Shown here: one piece after another, positions 24,342-33,900 of the stretch | Layout: each line of letters opens with the position of its first letter | How positions within the stretch are numbered: the stretch's first letter is position 1 | Assembly: GCF_003171655.1 (NCBI RefSeq) | Contig: NZ_QFZL01000005.1 | Span: 174,153 to 238,152 of the forward strand | Source of the DNA: Stakelama portus | Lineage (GTDB): Bacteria > Pseudomonadota > Alphaproteobacteria > Sphingomonadales > Sphingomonadaceae | Direction of reading: 5' to 3' | Length of the DNA: 64,000 nt | The notes under the pieces: generated by a model | Database searches by the model: none | What the model was told of the DNA's origin: nothing | Seen by the model: only the letters and a program-made list of their open reading frames with translations | Program-made: the position numbers and the translations under genes

Positions 24342-25615
24342 CAGGCAAGCTCCTCATTGGCGTGTCCGGCAGGCGCGAGCAGGATCAGGGCGGCGCAGAA
24401 AAACAGAATGGCGGCAAGAAAGAGCATCAGCGCCAACGGCCCGGCGCTGCGCAGCAGCGGCAGCAGGCAGAGCGGCGCGACGGCCATGCTGACGCGGTTC
24501 ATCGCCCACAGCCTGCTGGTTGCCGAAGCACGGGTTTCGCGCGGGAAGAACTCTGCCGCGTAAAGGCTCATCAGCGGGACATAGAGACCGATCGCCATGC
24601 CGAAGAGCACCGCCGCCATGCCCAGAAGCCACGCCGTGTCGCTGAACCCGAACGCCAGCAATGCTCCAGCGCCAACGATCAGCGTCACGAACACCGCATC
24701 GCGCCGTGCGAACCGATCGACCACCAGACCCGAAAGCAACGTGCCGATGGGCGGACCGAGCATCATCGCCGCGACGAACAGCAACGCATCGCCGAGTTCG
24801 AACCCCTTGCCGAGCAGGATGAGGCCGCTCAACAGGGGGAAACCTACGCCCGCCCAATGCACCAGCACATAAAGCGCCGGAAGGACGATGTGTGCAGTGC
24901 GATCATGCCCCGGCGGCGGAAGCGGGCGCGCAGCGGGCTGCGATGAAGCCGCCCCGCTCCCTGCCCGGGCATCGTCAATGCCGCGCAGCAGGGCAAAGCA
25001 GAGACTCACCCCCCCGGCGGCAACCGCACCGGCAATCAGTGCGCTCCGCCATCCGGCAAGACCGCCGACCGGATGTTCCGCCAGTTGATGCGTCGCATAG
25101 ACCATCAGCGGCCCGCCAAGCGCACCGATCGCGCTGGCAGCGAGGATCAGCGAGGCGCGTCGGCGAGCGGGCAAATGCGTCGCCAGCAATGCGACTGCGA
25201 GGGGGGGATAGGCGCCGATCCCAAGCCCGCTGACCGCCCGCGCGGCGATCAGCAATTCGATGTTCGGCGCGAATGCGCCTGCGAGAGATGCCACACCGAG
25301 CAGCCCCATCGCCACCGCAATAGCGCGCTGCGTGGAGATGCGTCGCGCCAGCGATCCGAACCCGATCGCGCCGATCGCGGCTCCGACATAGGTCGCCGAA
25401 AGCAGGATCGATATTGCGGCAGTGCCTCCCGCAGCGCCGCCACGGTCCGCAAATATGGCGCCGAGCGCGCTTGCAATCGAAACCTCGCCGATGTCGACGA
25501 AAAAGCCCAGGACGCACGCCGCCCAAAGCAGAAAATAGCTTTCCGAAGGCACGTGCATATCATCCGGCGCGCGAACCCCTCGGTTCGCGGCGCTGGCCGC
25601 CCCGGCAACTGGCAT
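24341..25615 (-). CDS. Major facilitator superfamily transporter
   Basis: A protein of 424 residues with twelve hydrophobic segments. It has the MFS motif between TM2 and TM3 (GFGSLARRISTQRAIA), the TM4-5 region SGLGIGAYPPLAVALLATHLPARRRA and a basic central loop. The layout is that of the aromatic acid / sugar porter-like (AAHS, SP) groups. AAGGA lies 7 bases before the ATG. It is coupled to the following TonB receptor and probably moves the same substrate across the inner membrane. Confidence 0.87.
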   Translation of the reverse strand: MPVAGAASAANRGVRAPDDMHVPSESYFLLWAACVLGFFVDIGEVSIASALGAIFADRGGAAGGTAAISILLSATYVGAAIGAIGFGSLARRISTQRAIAVAMGLLGVASLAGAFAPNIELLIAARAVSGLGIGAYPPLAVALLATHLPARRRASLILAASAIGALGGPLMVYATHQLAEHPVGGLAGWRSALIAGAVAAGGVSLCFALLRGIDDARAGSGAASSQPAARPLPPPGHDRTAHIVLPALYVLVHWAGVGFPLLSGLILLGKGFELGDALLFVAAMMLGPPIGTLLSGLVVDRFARRDAVFVTLIVGAGALLAFGFSDTAWLLGMAAVLFGMAIGLYVPLMSLYAAEFFPRETRASATSRLWAMNRVSMAVAPLCLLPLLRSAGPLALMLFLAAILFFCAALILLAPAGHANEELA

Positions 25616-25816
25616 CGGACATTCCTTAACCCGCCGGGCGGTGGCCCGTGCTCGACAGCATCCTTCCGCAAAGCCTCGTCCGCATCAATGGCCGGAGGCT
25701 GCCGACAGCAATGTTTAACAAAATTTGATATGTAATGATTTGCCCGAAAACCGCTCCCGATCGACGGTTCTCCATGACTTTTCGGCCGCAACGCCAGAGC
25801 GCATGGAGTATAAACG
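25616..25816. promoter_or_regulatory. Divergent promoter, MFS/receptor operon and AraC gene
   Basis: A region of 201 bases between divergent genes. The AT-rich centre (about 25710-25745, AACAAAATTTGATATG) is the likely promoter. The AraC-family product encoded alongside is the obvious candidate regulator. No repeat pair typical of AraC sites was identified with certainty. Confidence 0.4.
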
Positions 25817-26353
25817 GTGACTTCGCACACCCCACACATGTCATATGACCGAAGCGGGACCACGCGCATCGCAGTCCTGCTGAAAGATGCCGCCACTTTG
25901 GTGGCGCATGATCCGGCAGCAACGCTGGTAAGGCTCGAGGAGATATCCGCGCTGCTCGTCGCACTGCCGGCAGCATCGCCCTGCGAAAGCAGTATCGTTC
26001 TCCGGCTTCTTGCGCCCTGGCAGGCGCGGCGGGTTCGAGAATTCATCGACGCGCATCTTGAAGAAACGATCCGGATCGAGACGTTGGCCGAGCACACACG
26101 TCTCAGCGTGAGTTACTTTTTCCGTGCTTTTCGCGGCACGTTCGGAATGCCGCCCCATGCCTTCATCGTGCAGTGTCGCACCGACCGGGCGATGGCGATG
26201 CTTGCGGAGAGTGACGAGCCGATCGCCCAGATCGCAATCGCCTGCGGATTTGCCGACCAGGCGCATTTCTCTCGCGCCTTTGCCCGCCGGGCGGGTCTTC
26301 CGCCGGGCGCCTGGCGGCGGCTTCAGCGCGGTGGCGTCTCAATCTCGGCTTGA
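25817..26353 (+). CDS. AraC-family transcriptional regulator (short form)
   Basis: A protein of 178 residues starting at GTG with GGAG 8 bases upstream. The C-terminal 100 residues hold both AraC helix-turn-helix motifs: IRIETLAEHTRLSVSYFFRAF and PIAQIAIACGFADQAHFSRAF, with GLPPGAWRR closing. The N-terminal 70 residues are helical and too short for a cupin-like effector domain. The protein may therefore respond to something other than a sugar-like ligand, or act constitutively. It is divergent from the MFS/receptor operon, which it probably controls. Confidence 0.85.
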   Translation: MTSHTPHMSYDRSGTTRIAVLLKDAATLVAHDPAATLVRLEEISALLVALPAASPCESSIVLRLLAPWQARRVREFIDAHLEETIRIETLAEHTRLSVSYFFRAFRGTFGMPPHAFIVQCRTDRAMAMLAESDEPIAQIAIACGFADQAHFSRAFARRAGLPPGAWRRLQRGGVSISA

Positions 26354-26432
26354 GGCGATAGCGAAAGTGCGTCCGAACTGTGCGATGCCCGCAGGGTCTG
26401 CTACGCTGCGACTCGTCGGGCGGAGCGGTGCA

Positions 26433-29261
26433 ATGGAAACGTCGGGGCAACGGACGGACTCGACGGCTGACACCGAAACGCAATTCGCGTTTGCAGACTA
26501 TTGCCTGTTCCCCATGCGCCGGACGCTGTTCAAGGGCCAGAGCGAGATATTGCTACGCGGGCGCGAGTTCGACCTGCTCGTCGCACTTCTGGAAAATGCC
26601 GGCGCATTCATCGGCAACGATGCGCTGATCGCGCTGGTCTGGCCGACGTCGACGGTCAGCGAATCCAACTTGCGCGTGCAGGTGGCCTCGCTGCGCCGTG
26701 CGCTGGGCGACAACGGCCCCGCCGGACGGATGATCGTCAACGTCACCGGCCGCGGCTATAGTTTCGCGATTCCGGTGTCGCGCGGCGCGATGCCCGCCAT
26801 CGCCCCCGATCCCAACTTTCCCGAGGCGGAACACCCCCAAGTCACTGCGGTGCGCGCGCCCAGCCTGCCGATGCGGCTCACCGATCTCGTCGGGCGCGAC
26901 ACGGCACTCGCCCGGCTTCAGGTGCATTTGCCGCACCGCCGCCTGATGACGGTCGTCGGACCCGGCGGCATCGGCAAGACGAGCATCTCGATCGCGCTTG
27001 CCGAACGCTGTGCGGAAATGTTCGCCGACGGCACCTTCTTCATCGACCTCATCACTGCGGAGCACGGATCGGACCTGGGCGCCACCCTGGCCAAGGGACT
27101 GGGCCTGAGGCTCGAAAATGGCGATTATGGCGAGGCGGCGCTCGACTGGCTTACCGATCGCAACGCGCTTCTGCTGTTCGACAATTGCGAGCATGTCATC
27201 GAGGCGTCGGCGAAATTCGCGGAGACGATCCTCCAGCGGGCGGCGGGGGTGCACCTTCTCTGCACCAGCCGCGAGCCGCTGCGCGTGCAGGACGAGTGGG
27301 TCCATCGTCTCGCCCCGCTCGACGCGCCGCCGCCTTCGGGCTCGCTGACCACCGAGGAAGCTATGGCCTATTCGGCGATCGAATTGTTCGTCGAGCGTGC
27401 ATCGGCGTGCAAGGACAGCTTCGCCCTGTCCGACGAGGACGCCGCCCATGTTTCCGAAATCTGCCGCAGTCTGGACGGCATCCCGCTCGCCATCGAACTG
27501 GCTGCGGCGCGGGTGGACAAGCTCAATGTCCGTTCGCTTGCCGAACTGCTGCCGCAACGACTGCAAATTCTCGGGCCGGGAAAGCGCACGGCAAAACCGC
27601 ACCAGCAAACACTCCGCGCCACCCTCGACTGGAGCTATGATCTTCTCGCGCCGCGCGAGCGGACGATGCTCAACCGGCTCTCGATATTCCGCAACGGTTT
27701 CACGCTCGAAGGCGCGATGACCATCGCCGGTGACGACACGATCGACGAGCTGGACCTTACCGACAGCCTGTTCGAACTGATCGGCAAGTCGCTCGTGGCG
27801 GTCGAGGTGTCCGAGGAAGGCGACTTCTATCGCTTGTTGGAGACCACAAAGGTCTATGGTCGCGAGAAGCTCGAAGCCATGGGCGATCTTCCGCGCGTCG
27901 CGCGGCTCCACGCCGAATATTGCCTGTTGCTCGTCCGCCGATCGCGCGGGCTGTGGGGCACCGAAGAGGGTGTCGGATGGGTCGCAGCCTATGATCGCTG
28001 GATGGACGATATCTCGGCGGCGGTCGATTGGGCCTATACTGCGGATTCCGGCGCGATCGACCTGGGCATCGAGCTGGCCGCAATGTCGGCGCCGCTCGCC
28101 GCGCGATTGTCGCGCCTGCGCCGCTATCTGGACCATGTGTCGGTGGCGCTCGACAGGACGCGCGCGCTCGATCCCCCCGATCCAAAGCTGGAGTTGCGGG
28201 TCGCGTTCGAGCTCTCCTACCTGCTCCAGCACATTGACGGCGATACCGAGGAGCTCCGTGCATTGTCGCGGCGCAACTCGGAACTGTTCGCCAAATTCCG
28301 CGACGTCGAAGATCGCATCAACGCGCTTTTCTATGACTTTGGCCTGCGCTTCAGCGTCACGGACTGGAGCGGCGCGCTCGAGGTGGCAGATGCCTATTAT
28401 GCACTGGCCACCGAGTCCGGCGCCGGAGACCTTGCAACCAACGGGCTGCGCATGCGCTCCCAGGCGTTCCATTATCTCGGCCGGCACGCCGATGCCGTCG
28501 CCAGTGCGCGTCCGGTGATCCACCCGATGGCGCCGATGCCGTCCGCCTATGAGATCAACACGCGCGTCGACCCGCGCGTTTCCTCGCGCGTGGTGATGGC
28601 GCGATCGATGTGGCTGCTCGGCTCGCCCGCCGAAGCGACCGAGGTGATCCACGATTGCCTCGCGCAAGCCGACAAGACCGGGAACAACACGCTCTGCCAG
28701 GCGCTGGCGATGGGCGCGGTGACCGTTTCGGCATGGAGCGGGGACCACGCCACGGCAACGCGCTATTGCAAGGCCGCGATCGAAGTCGCCGAGGCAACCG
28801 GGCTCGACTATTGGCACAGCTGGGGATCGCGCCTGATGGCGATCCTGGACGGAGACGTCGATGCCGTCGCCGCCCTCGGCGTCGAATCGCTGATGCTCGA
28901 CGATTTCTGCACCTATGACCGGCGCCTCGTCGACAGCGCGATGGTGGACCGGGTTTCGCGCGGGAACGCCGCATGGTGCGCGCCGGAAGTGCTGCGCGCG
29001 AACGCCGCCAACCTGCGCGAGCGCGGCCTGATCGACGTCGCGGCAAGTGAGCGATTGCTGCTCGAAGCGCGCGCGATCGCGCAGGCGCAGGACGCAGCCG
29101 GATGGGAATTGCGCATCGCGTGCGACCTTGCCGATCTCGCGCTCGAACGCGGCGACCGTAGGGCGGTCGAGCCTCAGCTGGCGCCGCTTCTGGCCAAATT
29201 CCGCGACGGCTCGACCGCCGATATCGCGCGCGCGCGGATGCTGCTTTCCGCTTCGGGATAG
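26433..29261 (+). CDS. Winged-helix/ATPase/TPR-like transcriptional regulator
   Basis: A protein of 942 residues from the ATG at 26433 (GGAG about 8 bases upstream; the frame is open further up but overlaps the araC gene). Residues 18-113 are an OmpR/PhoB-type winged helix (REFDLLVALLENAG, VSESNLRVQVASLRRALG, GRGYSF). Residues 150-450 are a STAND-type ATPase with Walker A GPGGIGKTS at 176-184, Walker B-like ALLLFDNCEHV near 250 and LDGIPLAIELAAARV. From about 560 the protein is alpha-helical and resembles tetratrico repeats. There is no phospho-receiver domain. Such proteins sense a ligand through the helical part and oligomerise with ATP. Its operon is unknown; nearby accessory genes are candidates. 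Confidence 0.85.
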   Translation: METSGQRTDSTADTETQFAFADYCLFPMRRTLFKGQSEILLRGREFDLLVALLENAGAFIGNDALIALVWPTSTVSESNLRVQVASLRRALGDNGPAGRMIVNVTGRGYSFAIPVSRGAMPAIAPDPNFPEAEHPQVTAVRAPSLPMRLTDLVGRDTALARLQVHLPHRRLMTVVGPGGIGKTSISIALAERCAEMFADGTFFIDLITAEHGSDLGATLAKGLGLRLENGDYGEAALDWLTDRNALLLFDNCEHVIEASAKFAETILQRAAGVHLLCTSREPLRVQDEWVHRLAPLDAPPPSGSLTTEEAMAYSAIELFVERASACKDSFALSDEDAAHVSEICRSLDGIPLAIELAAARVDKLNVRSLAELLPQRLQILGPGKRTAKPHQQTLRATLDWSYDLLAPRERTMLNRLSIFRNGFTLEGAMTIAGDDTIDELDLTDSLFELIGKSLVAVEVSEEGDFYRLLETTKVYGREKLEAMGDLPRVARLHAEYCLLLVRRSRGLWGTEEGVGWVAAYDRWMDDISAAVDWAYTADSGAIDLGIELAAMSAPLAARLSRLRRYLDHVSVALDRTRALDPPDPKLELRVAFELSYLLQHIDGDTEELRALSRRNSELFAKFRDVEDRINALFYDFGLRFSVTDWSGALEVADAYYALATESGAGDLATNGLRMRSQAFHYLGRHADAVASARPVIHPMAPMPSAYEINTRVDPRVSSRVVMARSMWLLGSPAEATEVIHDCLAQADKTGNNTLCQALAMGAVTVSAWSGDHATATRYCKAAIEVAEATGLDYWHSWGSRLMAILDGDVDAVAALGVESLMLDDFCTYDRRLVDSAMVDRVSRGNAAWCAPEVLRANAANLRERGLIDVAASERLLLEARAIAQAQDAAGWELRIACDLADLALERGDRRAVEPQLAPLLAKFRDGSTADIARARMLLSASG

Positions 29262-29397
29262 GCGGCGGCCAACGCAGCAGGATCGTCCAAGAAGGACGGC
29301 CGCCGGGCAGCTCAGATACCGGCATGCACATCGCGACGCCCAGCCCGTTATCCAGACCGGTCCAACTCGCGGCCCGAACCGCGACACGGTGCGCGCG

Positions 29398-29655
29398 GTG
29401 AAACCCTATCTCCTCTCGCTCGGCGCCGGCCTGCTTATCGGCCTCATATATTCGCTCATCGGCGTGCGATCGCCGGCACCGCCGACGATCGCGCTGCTGG
29501 GGCTGCTCGGCATTCTGTTGGGCGAGCAGATCCTGCCAATCGGGAAATGCATCATCGAGGGCCGGGCCGTGATGCGGGTCGTACGCACACGCTGCGCCGA
29601 CCATGTCCTCGGCCGCCTTCCTTCTGGAAATCCGCCCGACGAGCCCGTCGGCTGA
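29398..29655 (+). CDS. XapX-domain small membrane protein
   Basis: A protein of 85 residues starting at GTG. The first 50 residues match the XapX domain: KPYLLSLGAGLLIGLIYSLI, GVRSPAPP, then IALLGLLGILLGEQ, two membrane helices joined by a short loop. The C-terminal 35 residues are soluble and not recognised. A second GTG three codons earlier is possible. XapX proteins are often found beside YtcJ-like amidohydrolases. That fits here, because a deleted YtcJ-type gene follows 540 bases downstream. Confidence 0.7.
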   Translation: MKPYLLSLGAGLLIGLIYSLIGVRSPAPPTIALLGLLGILLGEQILPIGKCIIEGRAVMRVVRTRCADHVLGRLPSGNPPDEPVG

Positions 29656-29675
29656 ACAATGGTGGAGCCCTGCTC

Positions 29676-30200
29676 ATGTCCTATCTCGTCCTGACCACAA
29701 TCTTCCACACGGCGCTCAGCATCGTGGCGCTGCTGATCGGCATCGTCGCGGTAGGGGAGCTGTTTCGGGCGGAATCCCGGGGTCGCGCGCAAAGCGTATT
29801 TATCGCGCTCGCGGCTGTGACCAGCGCGACCGGGTTCGTCTTCCCCTTCCACGGAGTCACGCCTGCCATCATCATCGGCGTCGTGGCGCTGGCCATCCTG
29901 GCAATGGTTCAGCTCGCCTGTCGCCGGTTCGCCCTCATCGGCGCATGGCGATGGCTCTACGCGGCCGGCCTGGTCGCGAGCCTGTACCTGCTGGTGTTCG
30001 TCACGATCGTGCAGGCGTTTCTGAAGATTCCCGTGCTCCATGCATTGGCACCCACCCAGTCGGAAGCCCCCTTTGCCGCCGTTCAGCTTCTCGCGCTGGG
30101 GCTGTTTGTCTTCCTGGGCATCGCCGCATCGCTGCGTTTCAGGCCGGCGTCGGAAGAGGGACACGTCGACGCACTGCACACCGCCAAGCGGAGGGCATGA
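29676..30200 (+). CDS. Membrane protein of unknown function
   Basis: A protein of 174 residues with about five hydrophobic segments (LTTIFHTALSIVALLIGIVA, VFIALAAVTSATGFVF and others). It has a soluble C-terminus and no catalytic motif that I recognise. GGAG lies 9 bases before the ATG. It follows the XapX gene by 20 bases and overlaps the start of the amidohydrolase remnant (ATGA). All three would once have formed one operon with the enzyme. Confidence 0.7.
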   Translation: MSYLVLTTIFHTALSIVALLIGIVAVGELFRAESRGRAQSVFIALAAVTSATGFVFPFHGVTPAIIIGVVALAILAMVQLACRRFALIGAWRWLYAAGLVASLYLLVFVTIVQAFLKIPVLHALAPTQSEAPFAAVQLLALGLFVFLGIAASLRFRPASEEGHVDALHTAKRRA

Positions 30201-30406
30201 TGACCGATCTGATCCTGAAGAATGCCAAGGTGACGACGCTCGACCGCGCGAACCCTCAGGCAGAGGCGATCGCCGTCCGCGGCGGCCTCAACTACAATAT
30301 GGAATTGCGTTGGGACGGCGTGCCGACACTGGCCGACGCGATGATACGCGATGCGACCTGTCACCGGCGCGTGACGCGCGGCTCCGCATCCGGCGTTCAG
30401 CGTTGA
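30197..30406 (+). pseudogene. Internally deleted YtcJ-like amidohydrolase
   Basis: The frame starts MTDLILKNAKVTTLDRANPQ and continues AEAIAVRGG. This is the N-terminal strand of YtcJ/imidazolonepropionase-like amidohydrolases (normally about 550-620 residues). It then jumps directly to LNYNMELRWDGVPTLADAM, a block found well inside the same family, and ends soon after in unrelated residues. The metal-binding barrel is lost. A large internal deletion followed by a 3' truncation next to the converging PepSY gene explains the structure. Confidence 0.75.
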
Positions 30407-31722
30407 CGAGCGGTGATACGTTGCGCGACGCGACCGACGAACCGATCAACGGCCAGCAGGATGAGCAACGATACGCCGAACAAAGGCAGCAGCAGCGCCA
30501 GCAAGATCAACACTGCGATCATCCAGGGCTTGCCTGCTCCTGCGCCCGTCGGCGGCGCACCGAAGCGACCTTGCGGCTTCCGCTTGAGCCACATCGTCAC
30601 GCCAAGAATGCTGATCGTGATCAGAGCGATGGCAGTGAGAACGCCGATAAGCTGGTTCACCCAGCCGAACAGCTGTCCCTCGTGCCAGGCGACACCCGTG
30701 TTCACGATCCGGTCGATCACATGCTGGTCGGCAAAGCCGCGCCGCCCCGTCTCAGCACCGGTGACGGGATCATAGGTGACCTGTCGTCCGAGCCAGCGGT
30801 TCTGCGCCTCGGACTTGGCGGTCCACACGTCACCTGTCGGCGGACCGAAGCGTTGCGGCGCGTGCGGCGGCAGCACCAGTGCAGGAAAAGCGAGGTGTTC
30901 TTGCTGTGCCTTTGCAACGAACACCGACAGGGGCAGCCCGACCGCCTGGCTCATCGATGGCATCGCCATCGGCATGTCCGGATGATGCCCGGCATGGCCG
31001 GTATCGACCCCGATCTTCCAGTCCTGCGGCCCCTTGACCAGGCCGAGCTCGGTCCGCGCCCATTGGAACGCGCTGCCCCAGGCACCGGCCCATGGGAGAC
31101 CGCTTGCCAGCATCACCAGCACCAGCCCTGCAATCCAGAAGCCGGTAACGCGGTGGATCTCCCTGAGTAGCGGCCGGCCCCTGAGCGACAGACGCGGCCA
31201 TAGCGTGCCGGCGAGCCGGAACGGCCGCGGCCACCAGAGATAGAGGCCTGTCAGGATCAGGACGATCGTCCAGCTCGCCGCCAGCTCGACCAGCCAGTCG
31301 CCCCAGGTGCCGATCAGCAGCGACCCGTGGATGCGCGCAATCGTCTCGGAAATCCCGGCGGTCGGATCGCGGCTGCCCAGCACCTTGCCCTGCGGCGAAA
31401 CGAAGACGTCGCGCTGCGCGCCATCGGGGGCGATCATGTGGATCAGCGCAGCGTCGTCCGGACGCGCGGGCAGGCGGTAATAATTGAACCGCATTCCCGG
31501 GCTGGCGGCGAGCGCGGCGGCCAGCTGCCGATCGGCCGACACCGCGCCCGACATCGGCTGACCTTGATACGCGCGCTCCTCCCAGCGGTCGATCTGCGGT
31601 TTGAAAAGATAGATCGCACCGGTGACGGAAAGGATCATGATGAACGGGAGAACGAACAGGCCGGCATAGAAATGCCAGCGCCAGATCGTCCCATAAGCCC
31701 TGGAGGATGCGACGGTCGCCAT
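30397..31722 (-). CDS. PepSY-domain membrane protein (reductase-like)
   Basis: A protein of 441 residues. Four transmembrane helices carry histidines (WRWHFYAGLFVLPFIMILS near the N-terminus, REIHRVTGFWIAGLVLVML, VNQLIGVLTAIALITISILG). Two PepSY-type periplasmic regions lie between them. This is the PiuB/PepSY-TM family found beside siderophore receptors, where it probably reduces or processes iron-siderophore or another metal complex. The ATG at 31722 is preferred over a GTG four codons earlier. It starts 5 bases after the receptor stop, so the two are co-transcribed. Confidence 0.87.
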   Translation of the reverse strand: MATVASSRAYGTIWRWHFYAGLFVLPFIMILSVTGAIYLFKPQIDRWEERAYQGQPMSGAVSADRQLAAALAASPGMRFNYYRLPARPDDAALIHMIAPDGAQRDVFVSPQGKVLGSRDPTAGISETIARIHGSLLIGTWGDWLVELAASWTIVLILTGLYLWWPRPFRLAGTLWPRLSLRGRPLLREIHRVTGFWIAGLVLVMLASGLPWAGAWGSAFQWARTELGLVKGPQDWKIGVDTGHAGHHPDMPMAMPSMSQAVGLPLSVFVAKAQQEHLAFPALVLPPHAPQRFGPPTGDVWTAKSEAQNRWLGRQVTYDPVTGAETGRRGFADQHVIDRIVNTGVAWHEGQLFGWVNQLIGVLTAIALITISILGVTMWLKRKPQGRFGAPPTGAGAGKPWMIAVLILLALLLPLFGVSLLILLAVDRFVGRVAQRITARQR

Positions 31723-31727
31723 GCCCG

Positions 31728-33749
31728 TCACCACCGGAACCGCACGCCGCCATAGACGGCGCGACCCGTGCCCGGATTGAAGATCTCCGATGTCGGGCTG
31801 GCGGTGCCGGCGATCGCCACGGTGGAGATGTAGCGCTTGTCGGTGAGGTTGCGCCCCTCGACATAGAGCGACCAGCGCTTGCCCAGATCAAACCCGGCCT
31901 TCAGGTTCAGCAGCGCATAGGGATCGACCGTCAGCGTGTTGGCATTGTCGGCATAATAATGGCCCGGCGCCCATTCGACATTGGGACCGGCATAAAAGCC
32001 ACTTGGATGCTTGTAGAGCATCTCGGCGCGCAGATAATGTTTGGGCACGCCGGGGATGCGATTGTCGCCATAGATCGCGTCATCATCGAAGAAGAAGTCG
32101 CTATAGGTGTAGGCGGCGGTCAGCGCGAGGCTGCCCCCCGACGCTGACAGCGGAATTGTGGCATCCAGCCCCGCTTCGAGACCCTGATGCACGGTGCGAT
32201 CGGCATTGGTCGTCGTGCATGGCGCCCAGGGGAAGAGCGTGAGGCACTGCAACTCGTTGCGGATCTCGGAACGATAGAGCGAGACATCCCATCCGATGGC
32301 GCCACTGCGCCCGCGCGTGCCGATTTCATAGGTGGTTGCGCGCTGGGCCTTCATACTCGTCGTCGGCGATGAGAAGATGCCTGCGTCGTAACTCGGCACT
32401 TCTGCACTGCGCGAGACATTGGCGAAAAGCTGGACGTCCGGCTGCACGTCCCACAGCACGCCAACCTTGGGGCTCCACAGGTCGAAGCTCTGGCGGCCGG
32501 ACCCCGTGCCGATCCGATCCCGCCGATCGCGGGTGGCGTGCAGATACTGAACGCCCGCGATCAGCGCGAGGTTGGGCTGCACATAGAGCGAGTCCTCGGC
32601 ATAGAGGGAGAGATTCTTCGACTTGTCGGCCATCGACTGGGTCAGCGCGCCTTTCACTGCGCCGGGCAGATTGACGAACTGCTGCGTATCCATGGTGCCG
32701 TTGTGGAGGTTGGCGCCGGCGATCAGCCGGTTGCGCAGGCCGCCGAGATTGCGATCATCCACGGCGCGCAGGAACCCGCCATAATCGTCCACTGTGTAAT
32801 CGAGATACTGGTAGATGGGATGATCGACGTGGCGCCAGTTGTAGAAAGCGCCGAACTCCAGCACCGTCTGGTCGAGCCGGACCGTCGTCTTGTTCGAAAT
32901 ACGGATGGAGTCGACGTTGCGCTGCTGGTCCTGGTCCACCCAGGCAGGGTTCGCCGCACGGGGATTGCCGAGCGCACTTGCTTTCGAGACTTCGCCCGGA
33001 ATGCGCTGATTGGTGGAGGCGCCGGTCAGGTAGAAGCGCGTCTCGACATCGGGCGAGATCCGGTATCCCACATTCATGTTGCCGCGCATGGCATTGCCGT
33101 CGCTATGGTCGCGATAGCCGTCGATCCGCTGCGCCGAAACGGTCGCGAAATAGTCGAGCGCGCCCGAAACACCGCCTGTGCTGGCCTGACCCTTCACATA
33201 GCCGAAGCTGCCGAAGTCGACGCGGGCATCGAGCGGCGAGGCATCGTGGCCGGTCGGCGTAACGAGATTGACCGCGCCGCCAAGCGCATTGGCACCATAG
33301 CGCAGGGCATTGCCGCCCTTGAACACCTCGACATAGCGATAGGCACTGGGATCGACCTCGAAAAAGTCGACCAGGCCATCCGCCGTGTTCATCGGCACGC
33401 CGTCCATAAGCAGGGCAATGCCGCGTGCGCCATAAGCCCGCGAGAGCCCCGATCCGCGCACCGAAACGCGCGCGTCGTCGCCCATGCGCGGCTGGGTGAT
33501 GACGCCGGGGACATAGCCAAGAATGTCCTTGATATGCTGGACCGGCGTGTTCTTGAACGCGGTGTCGGGGACGACTTCGACCCCGCCGGGCGTGCGGTCG
33601 ATCGCGACGGTTGCCTGTTGGGTGGTGGGTGTGGCGGTAACGATAATATCGTCGGGCCGCGCTGTATCGGTGTTCGCTGGCGCATGGTCCTGGGCGATGG
33701 CGGGGCTCGCGGCCAGACAGGCGGCGAGTGCGATAATGGATGTCTTCAT
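31728..33749 (-). CDS. TonB-dependent receptor, metal/siderophore type
   Basis: A protein of 673 residues from the ATG at 33749 (AGGGA upstream and a clean signal peptide SIIALAACLAASPAIAQ). The plug contains IIVTATPTTQQ, ISVRGSGLSRAYGARG-like and YRYVEVFKGGNALRYGANAL; the barrel ends in GGVRFRW. The compact length and FKGGNALRYGA block resemble FecA/siderophore and copper-type receptors more than the long catabolic ones in this window. The operon with DUF2946 and PepSY genes supports a role in metal or siderophore uptake. Confidence 0.88.
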   Translation of the reverse strand: MKTSIIALAACLAASPAIAQDHAPANTDTARPDDIIVTATPTTQQATVAIDRTPGGVEVVPDTAFKNTPVQHIKDILGYVPGVITQPRMGDDARVSVRGSGLSRAYGARGIALLMDGVPMNTADGLVDFFEVDPSAYRYVEVFKGGNALRYGANALGGAVNLVTPTGHDASPLDARVDFGSFGYVKGQASTGGVSGALDYFATVSAQRIDGYRDHSDGNAMRGNMNVGYRISPDVETRFYLTGASTNQRIPGEVSKASALGNPRAANPAWVDQDQQRNVDSIRISNKTTVRLDQTVLEFGAFYNWRHVDHPIYQYLDYTVDDYGGFLRAVDDRNLGGLRNRLIAGANLHNGTMDTQQFVNLPGAVKGALTQSMADKSKNLSLYAEDSLYVQPNLALIAGVQYLHATRDRRDRIGTGSGRQSFDLWSPKVGVLWDVQPDVQLFANVSRSAEVPSYDAGIFSSPTTSMKAQRATTYEIGTRGRSGAIGWDVSLYRSEIRNELQCLTLFPWAPCTTTNADRTVHQGLEAGLDATIPLSASGGSLALTAAYTYSDFFFDDDAIYGDNRIPGVPKHYLRAEMLYKHPSGFYAGPNVEWAPGHYYADNANTLTVDPYALLNLKAGFDLGKRWSLYVEGRNLTDKRYISTVAIAGTASPTSEIFNPGTGRAVYGGVRFRW

Positions 33750-33900
33750 GGTTCTTCCCTGAATCTCTGATTGCACGGGCAGGCAAATTTGCCGTCGCGC
33801 GACACGCAGCCGCATGCGGCCACGCCGATTCACATGCGCGGCTACGCGGGCGATGGCGCCCACAAGCGCCAACACCCGCCGCCGTCATGCGACACGAAGA

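Noticed and set aside
26553..29387. A 944-codon minus-strand frame opposite the large regulator
   Set aside because: The composition is rich in Arg, Gly and Asp without motifs. The plus-strand protein has unmistakable winged-helix and P-loop motifs.
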